A stretch of DNA of 64,000 nucleotides from Eucalyptus grandis (lineage: Eukaryota; Streptophyta; Magnoliopsida; Myrtales; Myrtaceae). This document shows, piece by piece, positions 24,271-36,004 of this stretch. The translations under genes and the position numbers were made by a program. Under the pieces are notes generated by a model that made no database searches, was not told where the DNA came from, and saw only the letters and a program-made list of their open reading frames with translations. Within the stretch, counting starts at the first letter, position 1; each line of letters begins with the position of its first letter. The stretch covers positions 35,930,072 through 35,994,071 of the forward strand of contig NC_052614.1 in assembly GCF_016545825.1 (NCBI RefSeq), written 5' to 3'.

Positions 24271-24494
24271 CTTGGACGAATTGCCCATGACTTGATGTGG
24301 GCGGTATGGCCTCAACAGGCAGATCCGATCTAGGTTCTGTACGTGGAGATAGGTTCTTTACGCGCGAATGTTCTGCATTACGGTTTTCCCCAGGTAGTTG
24401 AGGCTCTGCCTGGTATTGGTAAGCCGGTTGGTTTCGTTGTCTTTGTTTTGGTTGCAAATACTGATTTCTATACCGGAGCACCAACCTAATTTTG

Positions 24495-24860
24495 AGGTTA
24501 GTGTTTCCTATAAAAACAAGGGTAGAAGGCCGGATGGAGAGGAAAACACCGACAAGTGCGTGGAAGTTAGGCCAAGAAATACCGTTCGGATACCATCTCA
24601 CCAAATGGAAAGAGAAGAGTGGAGAAGAACCGAGAATGCATAAAGGACTTTGTATGTGTGTACTGTAGCTTCCTTTGATCACATGTACAGCGCTCTTTAT
24701 GTAATGCAAAGGATGAATAATAAAAGGAAAGAAAATTCTTCTAGATGAATCTTACAAAATCAGTTCTAATCCTAGATCGATTCATTTAATCAACTACAAT
24801 TATGGATTGATTTGATGCATTAATTGTAATCCATAATTGATTCCTGCATATCTTCCAACA
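24495..24860 (-). mobile_element. 5' LTR of the second copia element
   Basis: On the minus strand the sequence starts TGTTGGAAGATATGCAGG at 24860 and runs through a T-rich, CT-rich region to GGAAACA near 24495, directly upstream of the Gag leader. TG...CA ends and position support a 5' LTR of about 365 bp. A primer-binding site is less clear: TTGGTGCTCCGG near 24470-24482 is a candidate. No partner LTR is seen. A long open frame at 24227-24709 merely spans the LTR-leader border. Confidence 0.55.
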
Positions 24861-25466
24861 CTTGAGAACAAGACTGGATTCTTCGGTGTGTTGCCTCGAA
24901 GTTCATAATTCTTGTATATGTCGACGGGTTTATAAGCTAAGGGCCCAAAAATTGACAGTGATCATGAATTTGTTCTTCCTGGAAAATATGATATACTTAC
25001 ACAGCAAAGCCGCTCCAGAATTCTATGTTAGGAGGCGTTAAAGGATGGAGTAACGGCAACCTTTTTCGGTATTTCACTTGTTTATGGAATGATTGAAGGT
25101 TTCCTTTGACTGTAACAATGAGATTTTCGTCTTAGCTGGACACTTGCTTGAAAGATATTCAGAAACGAATTCTCTTCCTGCAGACCAGTTAAGAAATGCT
25201 AGACACCGAAGCGAGCTAGCAGATCTAATTGTGGCAGGAGATTACCCCGAGGTCCTACTTTAGCTTTGTTTCTCCAGTGAACTTGGGTGACAAGAGATTG
25301 ATTGGCGATGAACTAAGTGACAGAGACGAGCCAGCTCCGGCAGAGCAAAGTTGAACATGTAGAGGAAGCATCAATCAGTATATAAACCCACCCCGGGCTA
25401 AGGAGCATGGTTATTGGAAACTTAATCTTTTCTCTTACTTGATCTGATTGATACTGGAAACTACAA
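24861..25466. other. Intergenic sequence downstream of the DUF4228 gene
   Basis: No gene, RNA or repeat is recognised. The part nearest 25466 is the likely 3' untranslated and termination region of the minus-strand gene. Confidence 0.5.
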
Positions 25467-26108
25467 TCACTTACACATCTCTGAATGTTGCTCCAGCAAA
25501 TCCGATTCGCTCCTCCTATTGAATGATTTCTCCTTTATTGGATCCAAATTCGGCCTCCATGACCGGGCCCCACTAGACCGCTGTGCACCACTCGCCGTGA
25601 GGTCTGTCTCAGTCTTGAGAGGCCGAACAGGACTCCTGCTCGGGGAAGAAGAATTGGCCCTGCCAGGGCTCGAAGCATAGCTCCTAGCCGGTGAGCTGCA
25701 CATCGGGCTTGAGACGTAAAGCCTCTCCGACAGACTAGTCCTAGGAGGATCTGCCATCATCACACGCTGTGCACGCTTGGCCTGCGCGCTGAGCTTCCCA
25801 ACCAGGACAGCCAGGTTCAATGGGGAGACATCGGCTTGGAGGGCTGAGAAGGGCAAGAGGAAATAGAGGTGGCCCGGCTCGAGGGCCTCGCCGGGCCTCA
25901 AAAGCTTGGACATGGAGCTTGTTGTGGTGGAGAGAAGCTGCGAAGCCGTGCAGACGAAGTACTTGCTGGAGAGCTTATCGCCATTGCCAGTGACTTGGCC
26001 CACCGTGACAGGTGGTTCAAAGTATTCCAAGCAGCCATTCAGATGGACCACACGTACGTAATTCATCAACCCCTTAGCTGATGATCTGCTAGAGAAACAA
26101 CCACCCAT
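25467..26108 (-). CDS. DUF4228/PADRE-domain protein with MGGC N-terminus
   Basis: This is the clearest ordinary host gene in the window: one uninterrupted 213-codon frame. It starts MGGCFSSRS, where Gly2 could be myristoylated and Cys4 palmitoylated, pointing to membrane anchoring. Residues about 17-100 hold the DUF4228 (PADRE) features: VRVVHLNGCLEYFEPPVTVG, then SKYFVCTASQLL and PGEALEPGHLYFLLP, followed by LAVLVGKLSAQAKR. The C-terminal half is Ser/Pro/Arg-rich, with SPARSYASSPGRANSSSPSR around residues 135-160, and is probably disordered. Family members in plants are small proteins often induced by pathogens or stress; their biochemical role is not settled. The start is set by the GA-rich leader just before the ATG and by the family's N-terminus. 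A TATA box lies about 85 bases upstream. No intron is needed. Confidence 0.93.
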   Translation of the reverse strand: MGGCFSSRSSAKGLMNYVRVVHLNGCLEYFEPPVTVGQVTGNGDKLSSKYFVCTASQLLSTTTSSMSKLLRPGEALEPGHLYFLLPFSALQADVSPLNLAVLVGKLSAQAKRAQRVMMADPPRTSLSERLYVSSPMCSSPARSYASSPGRANSSSPSRSPVRPLKTETDLTASGAQRSSGARSWRPNLDPIKEKSFNRRSESDLLEQHSEMCK

Positions 26109-26191
26109 CTCTCTCTGTCTCTGTCTCTCTCTCTCTCAATTGAAGATGGAGATCAGACGGAGAATGAGGCCACTTAGCTGTGTTTAGTGCA

Positions 26192-26199
26192 TATATATA
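26192..26199 (-). promoter_or_regulatory. TATA box of the DUF4228 gene
   Basis: TATATATA on the minus strand lies about 84-91 bases before the start codon at 26108. The implied leader contains a run of GAGAGA just before the ATG, common in plant 5' untranslated regions. Upstream, 26200-26776 has no other recognised feature. Confidence 0.6.
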
Positions 26200-26776
26200 C
26201 ACAACATTTTGGTTTGGTACGAAGACAAAAGACACATTGGGAGACTTGATCTGCAATTTCGTCGCCGTGTTCTCCACTTCGTGGATCGTTGATTGATTTT
26301 TCTGATTCGGGACTGCTTCAAGCTTGACTTAGCAAATTCCAAGGAAGCCAGAGTGATATAAGTGTGGAAAAATTGGGCATATCTTGATGGTCTGTCTCTG
26401 TCCTGGACTCGAGCGAGAGCGACCATGACTGAGATTGCCGTGTCCGGAAAGGTTTGAAAATTAAGGTCGCCCCTTTGCATGTTGCGGAGGGAGAAGGAAT
26501 TTTCCATTGAAAAAGGCAAGGCGTGAGGTGAAGCCGAGGAAGACCAGACTCGGTCGTGGTGTCTGAAGATTCAATCCATTGTATCTGGGCAAAGTCTATC
26601 TGGTCACTTTCATGATGGTCCATCTGACTACATACATATGGCCAAAAGGCTACAAAAATTAAAGGACCACACTGATGGGGACTGAGAGACAGTGCCTTCT
26701 GCTGGAATATATAGAAGAGAAATTATGTAATGGAAGAAGGATACGTGAGCAGATTAGTTCTTACCAATGATGCTAA

Positions 26777-27443
26777 GGACGTGTTTGGTAACCGGCTAAA
26801 TAGTAATTATTTCTGATCTTTTGTTCAGGAAACAGAATCAAGAAATAAAAAATGCTGCTCTTTCTTGTCGAAAACAACTTAAGAATCAAGCTCAAACCAT
26901 GTTTTTCTCTCTATTTTTCCTCCATTTTGTTTGGTAACCGGCTAAACAGTAATTATTTTTTATCTTTTTTTTAGGAAACAGAATCAATAAATAAAAAATG
27001 CTGCTCTTTCTTGTCGAAAACAACTTAAGAATCAAGCTCAAACCATTTTTTTCCCTCTATTTTCCCTTCTTTTTCTTTTTCTTTCTTTTTTTGTCTTCCT
27101 TGGCCAAACAAGGCTCAGCGACCTCGTTGTGGTTGGGCAAGGCCGAGCCTTGCTAGCTATCGGCAAGGGTCAACCTCACCAGACTTACTGGGGCCAGTGA
27201 CCGTGTAGAGAAAGAAGAAAAGGAAAAAAAATAAAATTATTAAAAGAATAAAAGAAATTCTAAGGTGCAAAAAAATTCAAAGGTCGTACCAATTGCATTT
27301 ATATTCTAAAAATATAAATTTTCTACAATCACCAAATGCCTTCAAATGTTCAGAAACTCGTCCAAGGAAAAGATTCAGAAAAAAAAAAAAACCATTCATG
27401 AGTAGAAATTGTTCATAAGAACAGATAAGTTATCAAACGCACC
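26777..27443. mobile_element. MITE with internal 146-bp tandem duplication
   Basis: The left end GGACGTGTTTGGTAAC and the inverted right end GGTGCGTTTGATAAC are imperfect terminal inverted repeats. The first ~146 bp, including the inner part of the left end (GTTTGGTAACCGGCTAAA), is repeated directly from 26929. Flanks are TAA and TTA, compatible with a three-base TWA target but not identical. A GC-rich part near 27100-27200 (AAGGCTCAGCGACC, GGCAAGGGTCAACC) recalls 3250-3550. No transposase is encoded. Confidence 0.65.
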
Positions 27444-29030
27444 TTAAGCAGCTTCATAAACTAGACATTCTAATATACAACACCTTGAACACTTCTTAAA
27501 GCCGACACTCTTAGAGATAATTGAATTGAGGAGATGTAGGTGTTTACAGTTATGTTTGGAATGAAGATTTCAAATCTATTTAGAAAGTTTGAGAAGTCAT
27601 GTATTTAAGAGATACACGAACTAACAAAATACATGAATTAATTAGATACAAGAACTTAAGAGAAATATTAATTAAGTAGATACATGAGCTCGAGAGATAC
27701 ATATATTAATAACATATATGAATTAAAAGATGTATTTTATTTTGCTCACTTTCGCTGATCTATTAATTTACCATAACTACAACACCTTCTTGGGATTTTC
27801 ATTTGGATTGTTTTCAGAAACACTAAGGAGGAATTGGTCCTGGCGGATCGAATGCCAGGGGCTAATGACCGCCCTATCGTGAACGAAGGTCCCGAGCTTA
27901 TCATGTCTTTTTAAAAATTGTTTATGACATCGGTAACTATTTTCTCTAAAAACAATCTTAGATTTTGAGAAAACCAGTATCATACATATGGTCGAAAGGA
28001 TAAAAATAGCCCTGTCGAAAATGCCAAACGTTAACTTTAGCTTCATCATTTAATATCTTGTTATCTTAAGACTCATGCATATTTGACACGTTATTTTATG
28101 TTATTTCAAAAGCACCAAACATAACGGCACCCGAATTCGTGCATGGATGTAAAGTGAGATTTTCACTAGATTACGTCTTTGGTAAAACAAAAATAGAATT
28201 CGTAATTTTAGAAAGTTAATTTGATAACTGCATTCCACTACTCAATTGAAAAATGTCGTACTGAAATGGTGTCGTGGGAGTGCTAACGCTTCCCCACACG
28301 TAATCGAACCCCTTGGACCGTAGTGCTTTAGTTTTTGATGACTAGTGCCTTCACACGTGCACCTAGTCTCCAACCATCCTAGGCTTTTAAAACATGATTG
28401 GTAGCGATTCTATCGATTTGCTATTATTTCTTGATAGATTTTTTACTCTCGGTTTTTCCTTCATACCACTTTACTTTTAGAGAAATGTTTACTTGATTGT
28501 CTTTAATCTAATATGAAAATAATAGTTTATTTTAGATTATAAAAAATATTTAAAAATTATTATGGAATCTACTCTTTTAAGAATTTATAGTTCTTTATTA
28601 ACTTTCTAGGATAACAATCCGGAGGAGAAGCACTACAAAGTTTTCGAAGCACGTTGGACTTACCTCTTGTGTGCCTATTTTTTCTCAAAGGTCATTTTCA
28701 TATATTTTCGACAAAACTGAAGACTTGGTTTTCCTCCCCAAAATATATATCAAAGTCAAATTCATGCATTTTTAGACTAGCAATTCCCAAAAAAAATTGG
28801 AATCAGATTTCTCAAAATATATCTTGGAACCTAAAAAGAAGGGAAAAATAAATCATTAGCGTTCATGGAACATATTATTAGTGCATCTCTTTTCCAATTT
28901 TTCCATCCTTTCCACATGCATTTAATTAACGAGTGGTTATGCTGATGAATCTATCTAACGTTTAGAAGTTCCCGAATTTCCTTGAGGAACATAGCAGCTA
29001 ACACATGACATCAACTATAAAAATATATAT
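27444..29030. other. AT-rich intergenic region
   Basis: No gene or element is identified. A 90-codon minus-strand frame at 27777-28049 and a 65-codon plus frame at 28654-28851 resemble nothing known and look like chance. Confidence 0.5.
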
Positions 29031-29262
29031 CAGGTGTGTTTGTTTCATGAAAAACGAATGATTTGGAAAACATTTTTCTAAAATGATTGTTTATATCACT
29101 TTACAAAAAAGAATTAATGAAAGATATTTTCATTGTTTACAAAAATTTTTAGAAATAAATTATTGTTGATAATGAAAACATTTTTCATGAACTACTTAGT
29201 TGATTATTTGGAAAATATTTTTCAAATTATTCATTTTCCACAAAAGAAACAAGTCTTCAGTA
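29031..29262. mobile_element. Short MITE with GTTTGTTTC-type ends
   Basis: The left end reads TGTTTGTTTCATGAAAAACG and the inverted right end TTGTTTCTTTTGTGGAAAAT. Both continue into ATTTGGAAAA-type or ATTTGAAAAA-type text. About 230 bp, no coding capacity. This is a common dicot MITE pattern; the superfamily and target duplication are not clear. The stretch 29263-29960 beyond it holds nothing I recognise. Confidence 0.5.
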
Positions 29263-29959
29263 GATCTGGTTGACGAGCTTGTAGAGAACTTTCAGTATAT
29301 GGCAATGTACGTCATGATCTTTGATTAGCAATCAATCTGATTAGTCATAGAATATTTTGAACAAAGTTGGATCTAGTAAAATATAAATTGAAACATCCAG
29401 ACAAGATCTTCTGCAACATTTATAGATCATACATTTCCGCACTTCTAATCTTCAAAATATATCAAACTAGATCGAAGAATGTCAGAGTCATGTTGTGTGT
29501 TCATGTGTTCCCTTCCTTTTTTTCATACTTAAAGATGGATGTAACATAATGTCATGAATATCTCCATAGATTCTGAATACGTGAGATGGCATAAACTTGT
29601 AGAGGAATTTTAACCTACGATACTTCCTCATTATTCGCTCAAAGAACTCAATCTCATGGATTCCAACATTGGTTTTCAAATTATCCAACATTTTGCGATT
29701 CCCTTTTTTAGACACTTCCAGCTTAAATCTTCCTTTCGAGGACGTACAGAGGAGATTTCTCTTTTTTCAAACTATACAACTGACTTTAGAGTCATCCATC
29801 TTTTCGAATTTAACCTTTCAAACTTTGAAAAGAGAGGAGAGGAAATTGAGATTTCCTTTTCATGTAATACGTCTTCAAAGTTATTTCTCGAATGAAAAAG
29901 CGCTGAATATGTCGGTTGTCTTCTTCTATGTGCATGTGCTATTGTGGTATTGATGGATT

Positions 29960-30384
29960 TTTTAATTAGTGATGGGCCTAAGTTGGCCCGTCTGCCCATG
30001 CTGGGCCCAAAAGGCCCGGCCCACGGGAATAGGGCCCGTGGAGGGGGAAGGTATAAAAGGGAGGAGAGAGAGAGATGACAGTGCAAGGAACAAACACACG
30101 TACGTCTCTCTTTCTTTTCAACGTTCTCTCTCTCCCTAAGAAAGAACAGTACGCTTAAGGCGACGCCGGTTTCCCTTTTCCAAGGCAAATTGACATCATC
30201 GGATCATAATTTCTTCCTCGATCTTCAGCATTGGTGTCTAATCTGTGGCTAACAAGGTACGCTCGAATCCGTGGTGTGCTTTACGATCGGTGATACGTGT
30301 TTTCCCGGGCTTCGTCTTCCGCATTGATTTAGGGGTTCGATTAAGTGTCGAATTCGGTTTTTTGGGGATCAGTCATTCCCAACA
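29960..30384 (+). mobile_element. Copia-type 5' LTR (3' part or whole), plus strand
   Basis: The segment ends in TCCCAACA at 30384 and is followed one base later by a perfect tRNA-Met primer-binding site. TATAAAAG at 30052-30059 is a good TATA box for the LTR promoter, with GA- and CT-rich text after it as in many copia R regions. The left border is uncertain; it may begin near the TGATGG at 29950-29955. No gag-pol follows beyond the leader, so only the 5' end of the element survives here. Confidence 0.65.
30052..30059 (+). promoter_or_regulatory. TATA box of the copia LTR
   Basis: TATAAAAG stands in a GC-rich to GA-rich transition, 333 bases before the primer-binding site. Position inside the LTR fits the U3/R border. 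Confidence 0.6.
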
Positions 30385-30385
30385 T

Positions 30386-30398
30386 TGGTATCAGAGCC
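30386..30398 (+). other. Primer-binding site (tRNA-Met)
   Basis: TGGTATCAGAGCC is the standard primer-binding sequence for initiator tRNA-Met in plant retrotransposons. It begins two bases after the LTR end. Confidence 0.9.
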
Positions 30399-30539
30399 CT
30401 AGTTCACGTTTTTCCCGACCTGTCTGACGTTTTTTCATTGATTTTTTCGCGAAACCCTTCGGCCGTACGGATCGGGGCGAAAATCCCGACACCCGAGCGC
30501 TGTTCGGCCATTTTTCTGAGTTTTCATAAGTCGAAATTG

Positions 30540-30930
30540 AATTATGAAAGCACTGGGTGAAAGAGGTCGTCGAGACGAGTCCGGCGACATGTTGTGCGTC
30601 GCCGGACGATGCCGCACGCGCCCACACGCGCGGCCACAAGCCGCTGCGCGTGGGCGCCACGCGCCCGAAGCGTTGGCTTCGGCCAGCGCGTGCGTCACAC
30701 GCGCCAGCGGCCGGCGAACCGGCACGCGCCGGTCGACGGACCGACGCATGCTGACGTCAGCGTGACGTCACCCAACGGTCAGTAACCGTCGGGGTGACGT
30801 CATCGATGACGTCAGCAGTGACGTCGGTTGGCTGGGCAGTCACCGGCCGGCGACCCGGCCCGACCCGACCCGCGGACGCCCGGCACGCGCGTGGCACGTG
30901 TTGGCTGACGTCTGTGTGACGTTGTACAAG
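30540..30930. other. GC-rich retrotransposon leader with TGACGTCA cluster
   Basis: After the primer-binding site the sequence turns strongly GC- and CpG-rich (many CGCGC, CCGGC). TGACGTCA occurs exactly at 30752-30759, 30763-30770, 30795-30802 and 30807-30814. TGACGTCG lies at 30819-30826 and TGACGT cores at 30906 and 30917. Open frames on both strands here are composition artefacts. TGACGTCA is the core recognised by plant TGA-type bZIP factors; function here is not shown. AT-rich DNA resumes abruptly at 30930. Confidence 0.6.
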
Positions 30931-30979
30931 AGGATCAATATATAATACAAAACAATTCAATAAAAAGGAAAGGGGAGAA

Positions 30980-31250
30980 GGATACCTGGAGTGCTAAAAG
31001 TTGGCACGGGGGACACTTAAGTGCCATAAGTTAGGAAAGTGACACTTAAGTGTCAAAATTAGAGCAAAATGGATCAGTTAAGTGACAAGCAATAAAACAA
31101 TCTGACCAAAATACTAATCTGGTGATTGTTTGGCGAGGCAAGTGCAAAATGATGTCGTTTTGCATGCTAATGTGGCTATATAAATGCAAAAATGATGTAG
31201 TTTTGTTGTTGGCGTAGGTAAATAATTAATATAGAATTAAAACTAAATTT
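30980..31250. repeat. CACTTAAG-type repeat end
   Basis: AGTGCTAAAAGTTGGCAC, GACACTTAAGTGCCATAAGT and GACACTTAAGTGTC repeat the sub-units found at the ends of the element at 6010-8010. Only one end is recognisable, followed by AT-rich text. Confidence 0.55.
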
Positions 31251-31404
31251 GAAACCAAATATATATAAAGGAAGGAAGAAAGCCCTCGCTGTTGCCGCCT
31301 CCCTGTTGTTGTCGAGAAGGACCGGTGACGATGGGGGAAGGTTGACCGGGGTCGCTTGTCAAACCCTGAACCCTAAGTACACGAACATCCATTGGCGGTC
31401 AATG

Positions 31405-33330
31405 AAAAATGTGACATCCCAGAATGTGTTGCCAACCCATTCTGTTTATCTTTTGATTATACGCATGCGGAAGCGACTAAATTAAACACCTAGTCAATCA
31501 ACAATAATAGGGATAATCTAAGAATTTAGGTTTTTCTAAGTGTGCGTAAAGAATTTAGGTTTTGACGGTTCCGATAAAATAGTGAGCTGACCAATATGAA
31601 ACCGAAGTACCTAGGGACAATCCGAGAATTTTCTTCACTTTTAAGGAATTAATTGGAATATTCTCCATGAAAGTTGTAGAGCACATTCATATCAAATTTG
31701 AGAACATTGGTCGAGATTTCGATAGTGAAATGATCTTTCTTTAGTAGGCGCTCAATCTAGAAATTGCTACGGAATTTAGGGGTTGATACAGCAAGTTGCT
31801 CCTCTTTTTACGGTGAGGAATAGGCTTAAGTTCCTCCATGGAAAATGTTAATCTACATCTCTTCTACAACATATTATAATTTTATATTTTTTCAACAAGA
31901 TTTGATGCACTTTTTGCTTCTGTGTTTAAAACTGCTCGAATCAGTCTATGTTCTGTCTTGGTTGGAAATGGTGCATTTGATAGTACCCTCTTGTTTATTA
32001 TTGTAGTGACTTTTAGGAGGTCTAATAGTCTTTCATTTATTATTAGTTGATCCATAAATATGTATTTTCTATATTCGAAGCGAGACAATAGAGTGGTTGC
32101 AAATTGTGTCACATGAGGGCACTGAGTGTGTTATGTTTTGAGATAATCTGTATGTGCATGGAATTTATACCTTGAAGTGGCATATGTGCACCTAAATAGA
32201 TATGCATGCTATTGCAATAATGTGATTCAAAAGTGTGATGCTTGAAATGTGTGAAATAAAATGAGTAAAGAGATTTCCATTGGTCTTGAGATATTGGTGA
32301 TGCCCTGGGGAGTGAGATGCCTATGCTGTGTGATATTGGATGCCTCAATTGAGTGAGATACCCGGATGCCTTAGAGTGAAATGCCCCCATGTGTGATTAG
32401 AGATACCTCTGTTGTGGGATATCAGGATGCCTCGAGTGAGATGTTCTACTGTGTGATCATGGGATGCCTCAGTTATGTAATATTGGGATGCTTTGGAATA
32501 AGGTGCCCATTATAGTGATATTGTGGAAGTCCGGATGTGGGATTTTGAAAGTGACTCGATTGGGAAGACTTGTGATATGGTGGATAAACTAATGGAGGGT
32601 GGATTTGATATACACACTATAAAATGATTCAACTTGGCGTGTGAATTCGCTTGTTGTTGTTGCATCTCATCTTAGTTTTGGTTAGTAACATAAAGTATGT
32701 ATGCATATTTAGCGAGTTTAGTATGAGATGGTTAATTATGTGACATCATAGTGTCTATTTAATCATACCTATGATAATTCTGTCTTAGTATGCATGGGCT
32801 ATTTAGTTGCGTCTCTTACATTCTTTGGTAACTATGGATTGTGTAGTTTAAAACCTCATTATTTCTTTACTGGACATTGCTCATTCCTTTTTATTTATTA
32901 GATCATTGGTATGGACGTACCATAGTTGCACAATACAGGGTGATAGCCTACATAGACGTTTCCTTCCAAGACGTGTATGACCCCTATATCATGTTGACAT
33001 ACACAGGCTATGAAGCTACACTCTGAATGGACGACGGATAGGTAAATTGGATTCCAATGAGATTCGTGGCATGGTTTATAAAGCATGAATGGGAGCTATT
33101 TGGTCTTCTTTCAATTTGATGCTGGTGGACTTGGAGCTGAGGCGGGCGGTGATGAAATTGGAGAAGACATCTTTTGTTTTTTGATAGACGTGGGCTAATT
33201 TAGGGGGTAATGAAGTTAGGAACACCTTTTACCCCTTTTTCCTAGTTAAATACTTACATTTTTTTAGCATAAACTTGTAAATACACTATGTACATAGGCG
33301 AAAGACTTGTAAGTATTCCAAGTCAATGCA
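31405..33330 (+). mobile_element. Decayed gypsy-type LTR sequence
   Basis: TGTGACATCCCAGAATGTG at 31405 looks like a gypsy LTR start, and GCATGCGGAAGC near 31463 matches the CATGCGGAAGC landmark of the family-A LTRs. Further on, TCCATGAAAGTTGTAGAGCA near 31667, GATGCC repeats (32300-32470) and CTGGACATTGCTCATTCC before TTATTAG (32870-32900) recall the order seen in the Tekay-like LTRs. No intact border at the right end and no pol sequence are visible. It is probably an assembly of old LTR fragments. Confidence 0.4.
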
Positions 33331-35127
33331 TGTAAGCCTGAAACATTTCAACAGGAAAGGTAACAAAGTCCATGATCTTTGTATGCGTTCTTAGTTGGAT
33401 TTCACTAATGTTAAGTGATAGGATTGATACAATATGATCATATTCTAGAACAGTTCTAGATCATGTAATATCCATGTTATACATGCTAACCAATTAGGTC
33501 GGAATACTTTAACAAGATAATTAAGTTGAACAAGTCCTGTCATGACACTAAATTATATAGTTTCCGTTTGCACCTAGTATGTGACGTTGCTGGAAGGTCA
33601 CAAATTGTCCATGCTTAAGATAGTCTAGTGCATTCAAATTGACCTAATTTGATGACACAACTCTTAGGCCAAAAATGGACCAAGGTCTAATATTGAAATT
33701 GGACCTTGATTCATGAAATTAAACCTTAGTCTCCTATGGGTCAATTTGAATTTCTTCAATTGAAGCTCAATAGCTCGATTTTCTTTTATTCAAGAGAGCG
33801 AAATTCCTCAAATTGGGAGGTTCTCGAGTAAATTTCTCAAAATGGATCCCAAATCTAGACTTATCTTAAGAAAATGAGTAAAATACAAGTATCCATTTGC
33901 AAATCACGAAGGATCAATTCAAACCCCCTAATTAGGGCTAAAAAAGGTAATTCGCCTTTCGACATGATCATTCTCGAAATTGAGTGAACAAGTGAATAAG
34001 AAATAGTCCCTAGACTAAATGTCATCAAAGGAACTAGACCTGATTATAACTAAAACAAAATTAATTTTATTTTTAGACGATTTTGAACCTAAAATTGAAA
34101 AATTCATAAAACAAGGTTCTTAATGAATTTTTGCAAACTTTTGACACTAAAGTTAAATTGACACCACAACAAAGTGCGTGTGGACTTTTTATTTTTCCAA
34201 TTTTTTGGTCAGAGGTTTGATCGAGAGTCAATCATTTAGTTGACTTTTCCTAAAATATTGATTTTTTAGTCAAATCTTTGAAATTTTAGAAAATTAACTA
34301 GGCTAAAATGAAATTGAAATCATTTGACATCTTTTTTGTGCAAAAAGCCAACTTTTGACTCAGGATTGATTCTTAGTCAAAGAGTTGACCGAAAAGTCAA
34401 TCCAAGAGTCAACCGTTGATTTTTCGATTTTTTTTAAATGAATAGAAAATCACTTAAAAATGATTAAGCAACAAGAAGAAATTAAAAGCAACATTTTTTT
34501 TTTATCGAGAAATGGGCTCGTCGCGATCAAAAATCCTAATCTTGATTTTCACATTTTGTGGCACATCAATTGAAAATTTGATGCTAACAAATAGCTTCAA
34601 GCTTAGCATATGGCCAAGCTCCTAGCATAGTCCATGGTCCTTGCTACTAGGTCCAAGGCCTAGTCCAAGGCCAATCTATGGCTTGGCAAGAGGCCTAATT
34701 CATGGTTCGACACCTGTCCTAGCAGTGGGGTGGCTGAGATAATTCGAGAACTATCCAGGGTTGGTCCATGATCCATTACAAGGGGCCTATGGCTAATTTG
34801 CGATTGGTCCATGGTCGAACATACTTGGTCTGTGGTCCACTCTCGTAATGTTGATTGCTTGGGATTGGTCGATTCATGACCAACACACGATCACACTAAA
34901 TAGACTCATGGTCATCCACAATTGGTACATGATCAAGCAGAATCACTTGCAATCAAAAGATGATTGTTCTGTCAATCCGTGGTGGTATGTAATTGCTCCA
35001 CAACCAACTCTTATGGTCGAGTAGCCATTCCATGCCCGAATAACTCAGGTCCACTTGCGTGGTCGCTAGATTGGTTCACAACCTATGAAGCATGGACACG
35101 TTGCCAAAGCTTTCATGTTGTATCCAA
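33331..35127. repeat. AT-rich region with degenerate GGTCCATGG words
   Basis: Between about 34600 and 35110 (and again at 37080-37230) variants of TTGGTCCATGGTC and CATGGCCAATC recur irregularly. No coding sequence is recognised. This may be old LTR or satellite-like sequence. Confidence 0.35.
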
Positions 35128-36004
35128 TAGGGGTGATTGGGTTCAGGGTGGGTAGGCTCTAGAACTAGACCATGTACCCAACTTTATTATAACCGGTTCC
35201 CCTTTTTTGGACCCTATACTTGACCCACCATGTTTTTTCGGTCCAATTCCAGGGTCAACCCTGTTTTCATTGGAACTTGTTTTGCAATCTCTCGATATCC
35301 TATATGACTTCGAATTTTATATTAATACGCGAGAAAATAACATAATCTTCATAATTTGTATCAAAATATCAAGCACTTGTAATAAATAAATACATGAACT
35401 TTTTGACTAAACGAAAAATTAAGGATCCACGGGGCTAGTTATAATAAATAAAATCATAAGGCAAAGAATTAGCAACAAACATGGGTCTAATATTGGTCTT
35501 ATTCCCACAACTACTACATGAAACTACTCATTTAAGCAAGCATAAATCCTCCTACAAAAGAGGAATTAGGTGAGCCAATCTACATGGTAACAATAATTTG
35601 GTGGCGACGAACACCGTTCGTCCGTCGGATAGTGCAAGAGGGAGCCAATGAGCGAGGGAAGCAAGTGAGGAAGAGGAACGACGAAGGAGGAGTGCCGTGC
35701 ATGTTTGAGAGAGCCAAGAGGGAAAACGCCATGTGATTGTGGGAGTAAGAATAGAAATAAGGGGAAAAATAGAGTTTTGGACCTATACTTACAAAACTAG
35801 TTCCCAAACTCGTTCCAAAACCGGTTCGGGAACTGATTCTTAGGTGGGTAATCAATCGGACCTAGTTCCCGAATCGGTTTAAACCGGTTCCGAATTTTGG
35901 GAACCTGTTCCCGGGCTAGTTTCAACGAGAATTGGTTCCCGATCCTATTTTTTGGGTGTGCCGGTCCGGTTCTTGGGTATACTCGGTCCGGTTGCACACC
36001 CCTA
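35128..36004. mobile_element. Non-autonomous hAT element
   Basis: Ends are TAGGGGTG (35128-35135) and CACCCCTA (35997-36004). Flanking octamers are GTATCCAA and GTGTCCGA, matching at six of eight positions with two A/G transitions, as expected for an aged 8-bp hAT target duplication. Subterminal regions carry inverted copies of the words GGTTCC and AACCGG. The 877-bp interior encodes no transposase. Confidence 0.75.

Noticed and set aside
24227..24709. 160-codon minus-strand frame with Gln/Pro-rich end
   Set aside because: It spans a copia LTR border and leader, so it is not a separate gene; the Gln/Pro part belongs to the Gag leader region.
30435..30960. Overlapping Arg/Ala-rich frames on both strands
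   Set aside because: All follow from the GC-rich composition of the retrotransposon leader.
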